NCBI GenBank assembly: GCA_001275005.1 | Contig: JWZX01002458.1 | Span: 1-13,956, forward strand | Source: Chrysochromulina tobinii | Taxonomy: Eukaryota; Haptophyta; Prymnesiales; Chrysochromulinaceae | Direction of reading: 5' to 3' | Length of the DNA stretch: 13,956 bases | Shown here: positions 7,952 to 13,956 of the stretch, in pieces | Numbering within the stretch: the first letter of the stretch is position 1 | How the letters are laid out: every line of letters starts with the position of its first letter | The notes under the pieces: generated by a model | Database searches by the model: none | What the model was told of the DNA's origin: nothing | The model's input: the letters and a program-made list of their open reading frames with translations, nothing else | Made by a program: the position numbers and the translations under genes

Positions 7952-10454
7952 TCTCCAGCCTTAGTCTCGCCGGGTTGAAGTCGGAGCGAGTGGTTGGGAG
8001 TTCGATATCGCCGTCTGGGGAGGTGACTCGTAGGACGCTCCTGTCGGCATCGTACGTCATAGAGGTCTGGGGGCTGGGCGCGTCGTCGGGTGAGCATTCT
8101 GTACAAGAGAGCATCCGGGAGGTCGAGGGGCAGTTGTCGCAAGTATCGCAAAGGGCCGTGCGTATGGGTACACCGTTGGACGGGGTACCGGCTACGTAGA
8201 GGCGCTTAGCATTACAGTCGATGATCATGCCATTCTTCGAGAGGGTGTTCACACCCAGCAGGCAGTCTACGCTGAGCTGGGGGAATACGTAGGCGTACGT
8301 AGTCAGCTTGAGATCTCCCATCCAGACGGTCAGCGGAATTCGCCCGCTGATAGCCATGGGGTTTCCCTGAGCATCCTTAAACCGGCGTTTGCTGGGCGAC
8401 ATGAGCTTGAGGAGTTCGGGGGCGGTCCTAGCTAGGAACCCATGCTTCAGAGCTGTCCAAGCGGCGCCCGAGTCGACCACGCTACTCAGGGGGATGCGTG
8501 CGCCGGTGCCATCGTCAATGAGTAAGTCGGCCCGTACTGAGTAGTACTTAGTGGTGTCCTCCTCCTCTTCCGAGTCGAGGGTGTCCTGCCAGTTCACGTT
8601 GAATAGTGGGCATGTCTCGTCTTCGACAGTGGGTGATTCCCGAAGTAGCCTAGTGGGGCATTTGAAGAACACCGCCTTCTTCAGGTCCTTCCTTGGTATT
8701 TGGAGGTGCCCGTCTCGGGTGGCGTCCAACGAGGAATCCACGTCGTGCTGGTAGGCAGCGCGCCTAGCCTCGGTCATTCGCGAACTTTCGTAGGTAGGGA
8801 GATGGGCGAGGGTGTCGGTGGTGGTTCGTCCTTCGGCCATGGCGGTTGCCAGGGCGCGTTCTTGGCGTAGGGTGCGGAGTAGGAGGGACAGCTCTAGGGT
8901 ACGGTCCACGGCCTTCCCCACTTGCAGGCGAGCTTCCGGCTTGAGTGATGCCAGGTCCGAGTGTTCGATCGCGGTCCTAACGTCATGGTCGTCGGGGATA
9001 AGATGGCTCTCAAGGTCGGTAGCACGCTCGTGCAGCGATAAGATGTACGTGTCGATGCATCCCGGCTGGGTGAGTAAAACCTTCGTGGCGTTGTCAAGTA
9101 GTCCTTGCAGCACCGACGCGTGTGCTTCTAAGATGTGGGTCAGTTTGACCCGTCTGCTGAGCTCGAGCCTCAGGGAATCCATGGCCTCGTCGTGGGCAGT
9201 CTCGGCCACGCCTGGGCTGAGCGGCGGATTCTCGGGGACGGTGGTGGTCTCAGTGGTAGGATCTTCCAGTAATGATTCCAGCCATTGTTTGGCGAGAGTA
9301 GGCGGGCAAGCGTTGCCTATCTCCTTGATGGCGTGCGACCAGACCGGGTCGAATTGGTAGTCGTCGGGGAAAGTCTGTACTCTGGCCATTTCCCGTACGG
9401 TGAAGTAACGGAGTCCGTTATCGGTGGTCACTGTGTTGTTTCCTCCGCCAGGCCCATGCACTCCGGCCCTAATAGTCTTGGCCTGCGTATCCAGTGCGCT
9501 GGGCTCGTGTCCGTCGTAGCTAGTGGCCTGTCCAAGTAGTTCGTGCCTGTTGGTGCCGTCGGGCTCTCCAAGGTCTTGGAGCGCATCGCGTAGGGTGATT
9601 GGGGGTTTCGCCTTGGGTAGTCTAATGGGTAGGAGTGATCGTCGCCCCATGATTAGGCATCGTCGTCGGTACTGTGGTACGCCATAGTCCTTCGCGTTGA
9701 CCTTTGATATCTGCACGTGGTATCCTAGGGCTTGGAGGTCAGCGGTTAGTTGCCATCGGGCGGTATCGAACTTAGGTCGCAGGAAACCGTCTACCATCTC
9801 GATTAGGAATGCTTTAGGCTGGATGCCGCTGATAGCTCTCACAGTGGCTGCCCACAGGTTGCGCGAATCCTCCTCGCCTAAGCTTCTGCCTCCGATTGAC
9901 CAAGGCTGGCAAGGTGGTCCGGCTGTGAGTAGGTCGGCACCGTGGTATTGCGATAGGTCGGAGTGTTCGAGTAGGCCGTTGACTACGTTGGTGAACCCGT
10001 TAAGTTTGAGGGTGGTTGCACATCTTTCGTTGGACTCTATGAGAGCTAGGTGTCGGAATCCGAGTAGCCTGGCGGCATGGGCTAGTCCGCCGCAGCCTGA
10101 GAACAAGTCAACGGCGGTACGCTCGGTGGCAGCGGCACTGTCCTGCTTACTGGAGCATAGGTTGGTCACCCCCTCTAAGCTGGCAGTGTCGACTCGAGTC
10201 GGAGGGGATGTCACCCCCTCATCCGTGGCGATGGGTTGTGCCGCGGGGTATGGGGCGTCCCTGTCAATGTGGGGAGTGGGCGGCAGTGACGCGACCCCTT
10301 CGCGTGATGTTGTCGCGTTGCCAACGTCTGGCGGTAGTGGCGATGCAGGGTGGGGATGTACCCCCTCATACATGGTTGCGGAGTCGCAAGGGTTGGGGGG
10401 ATGAGTAGTCGGGAGGGGAGGCACCGCGGGTGGGTCGTGCGGTGCCGAGGCTCC
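7797..10454 (-). CDS. DNA methyltransferase-protease segment of Pol (readthrough product of Gag)
   Basis: Open frame directly downstream of, and in phase with, the Gag ORF after its UAG. Numbered from GTG at 10424 (first ATG is residue 18, nt 10373). Order: Pro/Thr-rich leader with four E-G-V repeats (1-100); complete C5 cytosine methyltransferase (103-388); roughly 240-residue helical linker without known motifs (390-625); acidic patch SEEEEDTT; retropepsin (628-745); Cys cluster C759, C762, C765, C774, C777; tail out of register after about residue 828. GTG/TTG codons at the front are not real starts: this is a eukaryotic element and the product should arise by reading through UAG, or less likely from the ATG at 10373. 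The protease would be expected to cut the methyltransferase free. Confidence 0.88.
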   Translation of the reverse strand, partial: GASAPHDPPAVPPLPTTHPPNPCDSATMYEGVHPHPASPLPPDVGNATTSREGVASLPPTPHIDRDAPYPAAQPIATDEGVTSPPTRVDTASLEGVTNLCSSKQDSAAATERTAVDLFSGCGGLAHAARLLGFRHLALIESNERCATTLKLNGFTNVVNGLLEHSDLSQYHGADLLTAGPPCQPWSIGGRSLGEEDSRNLWAATVRAISGIQPKAFLIEMVDGFLRPKFDTARWQLTADLQALGYHVQISKVNAKDYGVPQYRRRCLIMGRRSLLPIRLPKAKPPITLRDALQDLGEPDGTNRHELLGQATSYDGHEPSALDTQAKTIRAGVHGPGGGNNTVTTDNGLRYFTVREMARVQTFPDDYQFDPVWSHAIKEIGNACPPTLAKQWLESLLEDPTTETTTVPENPPLSPGVAETAHDEAMDSLRLELSRRVKLTHILEAHASVLQGLLDNATKVLLTQPGCIDTYILSLHERATDLESHLIPDDHDVRTAIEHSDLASLKPEARLQVGKAVDRTLELSLLLRTLRQERALATAMAEGRTTTDTLAHLPTYESSRMTEARRAAYQHDVDSSLDATRDGHLQIPRKDLKKAVFFKCPTRLLRESPTVEDETCPLFNVNWQDTLDSEEEEDTTKYYSVRADLLIDDGTGARIPLSSVVDSGAAWTALKHGFLARTAPELLKLMSPSKRRFKDAQGNPMAISGRIPLTVWMGDLKLTTYAYVFPQLSVDCLLGVNTLSKNGMIIDCNAKRLYVAGTPSNGVPIRTALCDTCDNCPSTSRMLSCTECSPDDAPSPQTSMTYDADRSVLRVTSPDGDIELPTTRSDFNPARLRLESAITIEPGRRARRSPRPQDHRPRPGSPNADPVPDKCSPHPARTPIPRRNSA
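8190..8543 (-). other. Retropepsin-type aspartic protease domain
   Basis: DSGAAWT with catalytic D651 (nt 8474-8472), followed about 65 residues later by SVDCLLGVNTLSKNG, the conserved C-terminal hydrophobic-Gly segment. This is the polyprotein-processing protease, active as a dimer in this family. Confidence 0.88.
9261..10118 (-). other. C5 cytosine DNA methyltransferase domain
   Basis: Transfers methyl from S-adenosylmethionine to C5 of cytosine in DNA. All core motifs are in order: I DLFSGCGGL (106-114), IV GPPCQPWS with catalytic C172 (nt 9911-9909), VI IEMV with E209 (family usually ENV, so Asn is Met here), VIII QYRRRCLIMGRR (R253, R255), IX TIRAGVHGPGG, X GNACPP (370-375). The target-recognition segment between VIII and IX is short (about 50 residues). 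Length and short recognition region look like prokaryotic-type enzymes rather than DNMT1 or DNMT3, which carry extra domains. No lesion is seen. The specificity (CG or other) cannot be read from the sequence. Confidence 0.95.
10166..10367 (-). repeat. Four PPT-like purine runs encoding E-G-V in the methyltransferase leader
   Basis: GAGGGGGTGA occurs on the minus strand at 10175-10166 and 10220-10211, identical over 10 bases to the 3' polypurine tract plus LTR start (3735-3726). GAGGGGGTAC is at 10367-10358 and a variant GAAGGGGTCG at 10301-10292. Each encodes Glu-Gly-Val within a Pro-rich linker, so they could be degenerate protein repeats, central polypurine tracts, or both. Confidence 0.7.
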
Positions 10455-10457
10455 CTA
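10455..10457 (-). promoter_or_regulatory. In-frame UAG separating Gag from Pol, candidate readthrough site
   Basis: The Gag ORF ends ...GSEGK-UAG, and the same frame continues without another stop through the methyltransferase and protease to 7797. Downstream context is UAG-GGA-GCC, followed by GC-rich DNA. Gammaretroviruses express Pol by suppression of a UAG in the same position. Alternatively, it is a nonsense mutation in a single-ORF element. Confidence 0.6.
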
Positions 10458-13400
10458 TTTGCCTTCCGAGCCGGGTTGGAGCTCTTGCAACCGTTCTGCG
10501 TCGCGGGCGAGTCGGACAGCGTCGCGATCCCTCTGTCCTTGGCCGGTGTGACGGTAGATTGTGGGGCAACGGTTTTCGAGGTGCGGCATAAGGCGGCTTT
10601 CGGGTGGGCAGTTGGTGCATGGGCGGTTGGTGGTGGCGTTGTACGCTTCCGCCGAGGTGACCTTATCGCGTCGTCGGTACAGTTCTTTAGCCTTTTCTGT
10701 GAGGTCGTCAAACCTGAGTGCAGGCCACTTCATGAGCTTAAGGGCCCCGGGTGCAGGTGGGGGTGGTCGGCGGTTGTAGGTGAGGGCGAAGAGTTCAGAC
10801 TCATCCTGGAGATCGTCTGTGTCCATCCAGGCTAGGAGGTCGTCGATAGTCGAGACGTCGTGTGTGGCGCTCGCGATACAAAATAGGTGTGACATGGCAT
10901 CGGCCGTATCTTCTGGTGCGACCGCGAGTTCAAATACTGGGGGTGGGCGCGGTACAGATGATCCAGAGATGGGTGGTAGGTTGACTGGATGGGCACGGGT
11001 ATGACGGCCAATCGCAGCAGCTGTGTCCTTAATGGTGGCGGCGTGTTTTAGGTCAGTTGTGGAGGCCGCGACATTAGCGAGGCAGTGCTGCATCGTCTGC
11101 GCGTTGTGCGCGTTCATTTCGTGGAAGGCAGCCATCGAGGCATCGTTTTTGTCGAGTCGTGAGCCGAGATCCTTGCTGACCTTGGCAATAGTGCTCTGAA
11201 TGGTGTCGAGGTGTTTCTGGATGTTAACCTGGAGGGAACCGACCTTAGCCTCGAGCGTTGACTCGAGGCTGTCCTTGAGGGAGCCAACCTTGGTCTCGAT
11301 CTGCGTTTGGACTTTGTGGACATTAGCCTCGAGTTTGGTGAACTGGTTGTCAGCGGCTGTGGCCAGTCTGTCGTGCTGACGTTCGATGGTACGAGTGCCG
11401 GGGCGAAAACGTGGTGCGTCACTAACCTGAAGGACTTCGTCGTCGTGGTGCACAGCTTGGATGTCATCCCAGGCGACAAGGGCAATTTGTTCGTGAGGGG
11501 CGATGAGGCGTCGGTTGTGGTGGCCCAGAACCTGTTGGATCATGGCTGGCCACCAGTCAGCGAGGGCACCGGTCTTGCCGACGAAGGCGAGGTCGGCGGG
11601 GTGGGCAATGCGGTGTGTGTGGATTCCACGGTTCATCTCGCTACGGTGGAGGTCAGCGAGGCCTTCGACTTGGTTGGAAAACTCCGCGTAAGTGGAGAGG
11701 GATGGGATTGTAGAGTGGAGGAGCAGCGGCTTCCCGAGTATGCTCGAGAGTTGTAGTGCGAAGGCTTGCGGCAGCGTGCCGTCACGATGGGCACTACGCA
11801 GGCGATGCGCAATGTCTCCAAAGAAAAGTAGGATGCGCTCCTGCATTGCTGGCGTAAGGCGAGCTGTAACGGATGGCAGCAGCGTCTGAATTTGGCCACC
11901 CTCGCACAGGCTGAGGAGTAGGTTAGGGCCCCATAACTTGGAGTAGCGCAGCCAGTAGGAGTTGGCCTTAAGGAGGTAGTCAACATCCGATGTGTGCTGC
12001 ATGGTCGAGAGCTGCGTGAGGAATTGACGCGCTTCCGAGTGCAGGGCGCCGTCGCGTGAGGTGCCGAGGAAGGCGCTACGTATGGCCGCCAGGCAGACGC
12101 AAAGGACACTGAGGAAGGAGCGTTGGAGGCGCGGGTCGGCAGGGTTGCGTTGGGCTTCGAGGACGGAGTGCGCATTGAGTTGCTTGTAGTGCTCAAGTTC
12201 CGACTTGAGGTGCTCCGCGACGTCCGCAGAGACGATGGTGGTGAATTCGGCGGAGTCGTGGTGACGACGGAGAACGGCTGCGAGGATAGTTTGGAGAGGG
12301 TCGGTTTCGCGGAGGAGGTCTGCGATGAGTGACGCCGTGTCCGTGTGGAGCGTGGTGAGCAGGAGTGTTTGGAAATTCTGGATGCTGAGGCCAGGCGCCC
12401 ATGAGGGCAGGGCGCCAGCGACGTCCAGCTGGGGGAGGCGGTTCCACAGTGTACGACGGGAGGACTCAGAGTGTGACGAGGGAACATCTGGTCCGTGATC
12501 GCCGTGGAGGGTGTTCGTGGTGTCTTCGGAGTACGGCAGGTGGAACAGAGCGTGCAGGAGCGTCGAGCGGATGACGTTGCGTTCGCGGGTCCGCGTGGGT
12601 GACGGAATAGGGGCAAGGTGCGCTTGTGAGGCGGCTTTGACTGCAACGCAGGACATGGCGTGCGATGTGATGGTGTCACGGACACTTCCGTTGATGCCAA
12701 GGAACTCGAGGGTTTCGACGATGACGGGAATCATGCGGGTCGCGTCGAGGCCCATGGTACGTGGCATTGTTATGCGCAGGATGCCGTCTAGGCTGTCATC
12801 CGTATCGTCGCCTAGTTGGAGTCGAGAAGTGAAGTCTTCGAAGTGCATGTCGTAGTCGGCAAGGGCAGTAAGTGCATCGCGGCGATTGATGCGGAACAAG
12901 CTCCAAACCGCCGTTTCGATGCTGATGGATGTTGTTTGCTGACGGGAGAGCGTCCAGATACGAAATTGCTCGGAGACGAAGGCGGTGGCTGTCTCATTAA
13001 TGTCGACGACCGCGAGTACAGCGTAGAGTTTGTGGCTTTCGACCCTGTTGACTTCAACAGATCGGCAGTAACCAGCGTTACGCTTATCATGAGCATGTGG
13101 CGGTCGATCACCGAAGGAATGCGGGGGGGTGGAGTCGCGTGTGCGGCGCGGTACGCTATCGTGAGGAGGGCTGTGGTGGTCGACGGTATCGAAGCGTTCG
13201 GTGCTACGATGGGGATGCGAGGGACCTGCCGCTTCTGGGTGGCGGAGGCGGGGTTGGGCGCTGGAGGCGTGCAAAGGACGTCCCCGCCCAAAAGGCGGAA
13301 GGTGGAATCTATCAGCACCCGCGCCGGCGGGGTTCGGCGATTGTCCAGCGGAAGGGTCGGACGCGTGGGGCTCGTCAGCGTTATGTTCGTGCCGGTCCCG

Positions 13401-13956
13401 AGTCGATGTCATAGCGGTCGTGATGAGGGCTTTCATGTCGTCCAGTCGCGTGCCAACGGCGGTGTCGAACACTTTGAGGGTGGAGCGAAGTTCGTCACGC
13501 GATGAATCGTGCCGACTTTCTTGATCACGAGCATGAGACTCCATTTGCAGGGTAAGGCGCGCGGCAGCGTCTTGGTGGGACTGGTCACTTATACGTTGGG
13601 CGGAAGTGAACTGTCGAAACTCATCGGATAGAAGGTGTAAGTCGGAACTGACGTGCTCAGTATCGCGGCGGAATTGACGAAGTTCCCCGGAAAGGATGCG
13701 GAGGTCAGTGCCGAGGTCCAAGAGTGTGGCACCATGCTCGTCGGTGATAGCGCGTAGGTCGGCGAGGGCGCGTAGGTCGGCGAGGACTGGTGCAGTGGGC
13801 GGGGGGGTGGTTGTGCCAGCCGTGGCGCCATGGGTGCTTGCGAGGGCATCGAAATGTGTGACGATGTCAGGGACGTGCGAAGAGGAGGGTGCGGGCGCAG
13901 GGGAGGGAGCGGCGGCGACTCCGTGTTCCGTGGTGGGGGCGGTGGTAACTGCGGGT
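10455..13956 (-). CDS. Gag-like structural protein, N-terminus beyond right edge
   Basis: Open without a stop from the window edge (first whole codon 13955-13953) to UAG at 10455, at least 1166 residues, very large for Gag. An apparent TTG start at 13721 is not a start, as the frame is open above it. Order: Pro/Ala/Thr-rich stretch; coiled coil about 60-140 with LADLRA twice; His/Pro/Arg-rich linker; long alpha-helical region about 290-840 without known motifs; second coiled coil about 855-970 with KVGSL twice in tandem 14-residue units; C-terminal C1113-x2-C1116-x8-H1125-x4-C1130 (nt 10619-10566), a zinc-knuckle-like motif longer than the usual CX2CX4HX4C; basic tail. Position before protease and the zinc motif argue for Gag. 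No sequence family is recognised. Confidence 0.75.
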   Translation of the reverse strand, partial: PAVTTAPTTEHGVAAAPSPAPAPSSSHVPDIVTHFDALASTHGATAGTTTPPPTAPVLADLRALADLRAITDEHGATLLDLGTDLRILSGELRQFRRDTEHVSSDLHLLSDEFRQFTSAQRISDQSHQDAAARLTLQMESHARDQESRHDSSRDELRSTLKVFDTAVGTRLDDMKALITTAMTSTRDRHEHNADEPHASDPSAGQSPNPAGAGADRFHLPPFGRGRPLHASSAQPRLRHPEAAGPSHPHRSTERFDTVDHHSPPHDSVPRRTRDSTPPHSFGDRPPHAHDKRNAGYCRSVEVNRVESHKLYAVLAVVDINETATAFVSEQFRIWTLSRQQTTSISIETAVWSLFRINRRDALTALADYDMHFEDFTSRLQLGDDTDDSLDGILRITMPRTMGLDATRMIPVIVETLEFLGINGSVRDTITSHAMSCVAVKAASQAHLAPIPSPTRTRERNVIRSTLLHALFHLPYSEDTTNTLHGDHGPDVPSSHSESSRRTLWNRLPQLDVAGALPSWAPGLSIQNFQTLLLTTLHTDTASLIADLLRETDPLQTILAAVLRRHHDSAEFTTIVSADVAEHLKSELEHYKQLNAHSVLEAQRNPADPRLQRSFLSVLCVCLAAIRSAFLGTSRDGALHSEARQFLTQLSTMQHTSDVDYLLKANSYWLRYSKLWGPNLLLSLCEGGQIQTLLPSVTARLTPAMQERILLFFGDIAHRLRSAHRDGTLPQAFALQLSSILGKPLLLHSTIPSLSTYAEFSNQVEGLADLHRSEMNRGIHTHRIAHPADLAFVGKTGALADWWPAMIQQVLGHHNRRLIAPHEQIALVAWDDIQAVHHDDEVLQVSDAPRFRPGTRTIERQHDRLATAADNQFTKLEANVHKVQTQIETKVGSLKDSLESTLEAKVGSLQVNIQKHLDTIQSTIAKVSKDLGSRLDKNDASMAAFHEMNAHNAQTMQHCLANVAASTTDLKHAATIKDTAAAIGRHTRAHPVNLPPISGSSVPRPPPVFELAVAPEDTADAMSHLFCIASATHDVSTIDDLLAWMDTDDLQDESELFALTYNRRPPPPAPGALKLMKWPALRFDDLTEKAKELYRRRDKVTSAEAYNATTNRPCTNCPPESRLMPHLENRCPTIYRHTGQGQRDRDAVRLARDAERLQELQPGSEGK
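13750..13785. repeat. Perfect 18-bp tandem duplication in Gag
   Basis: GCGCGTAGGTCGGCGAGG at 13750-13767 is repeated exactly at 13768-13785. In frame it doubles the hexapeptide LADLRA in the N-terminal coiled coil. Exact identity suggests a recent event. Confidence 0.9.

Larger units (their letters stand above)
3405..13956 (-). mobile_element. Ty3/gypsy-type LTR retrotransposon with captured DNA methyltransferase and chromodomain, 5' end outside window
   Basis: Coding order on the minus strand: Gag-like protein, UAG, C5 DNA methyltransferase, aspartic protease, RT remnant, RNase H, integrase, chromodomain, polypurine tract, LTR. Integrase downstream of RNase H and the C-terminal chromodomain place it with Ty3/gypsy chromovirus-like elements. 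The 5' LTR, primer-binding site and Gag start lie to the right of the window. The copy looks inactive: RT fingers/palm are absent, and frame breaks occur near 7945, 7580, 6810 and 6643. The left boundary at 3405 is inferred from an inverted terminal repeat. Confidence 0.9.

Noticed and set aside
9261-10118. Methyltransferase as part of a bacterial restriction-modification system
   Set aside because: No endonuclease is nearby, and it is in frame with a retropepsin and followed by RNase H, integrase and chromodomain.
9697-10404. Plus-strand ORF of 235 codons and other long plus-strand ORFs within the element
   Set aside because: They lie antisense to clear methyltransferase, integrase or Gag coding, and their Ser/Arg/Val-rich translations lack motifs, so they are shadows.
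13719-13721. TTG at 13721 as the Gag start
   Set aside because: The same frame is open with protein-like sequence (duplicated LADLRA) up to the window edge, and TTG starts are not expected in a eukaryotic element.

Overview
The window is eukaryotic DNA, most likely from a GC-rich unicellular eukaryote (alga or other protist). The evidence is a chromodomain-bearing Ty3/gypsy-type retrotransposon, a JmjC-domain gene that reads best with one GT-AG intron, long unstructured Pro/Thr-rich linkers, and no operon or ribosome-binding-site logic. The sequence alone does not fix the lineage. Every gene I can support lies on the minus strand, so the window reads from right to left.

Right and centre (about 3405 to past 13956): one large LTR retrotransposon. 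In coding order it holds a very large Gag-like ORF (open to the right edge), one in-frame UAG, a complete C5 cytosine DNA methyltransferase (DNMT), a retropepsin, a linker, the end of a reverse transcriptase (RT) with its fingers/palm missing, a frame-broken RNase H, a roughly 300-residue uncharacterised stretch, a canonical HHCC/DDE integrase, a chromodomain, a polypurine tract and a probable 3' LTR. Gag and the DNMT-protease ORF share one frame separated only by UAG, which suggests readthrough expression. The copy is probably dead: the RT catalytic core is absent and pol has about four frame breaks. The DNMT, protease and integrase domains are intact.

The element pairs a DNA-methylation writer (DNMT) with a likely chromatin reader (chromodomain on integrase). 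As I recall, retrotransposons that captured cytosine methyltransferases have been reported in Symbiodinium and Klebsormidium. This copy is of that general kind, with the DNMT between Gag and protease.

Left (1 to 3404): host DNA. A JmjC/cupin-type 2-oxoglutarate oxygenase gene with a possible signal peptide starts about 220 bases downstream of the LTR, in the same orientation. Its predicted 106-nt intron is mostly a 10-bp minisatellite. Further left is an unrecognised gene running off the left edge, with one frame break. The stretch 1316-1743 holds no gene I can support.
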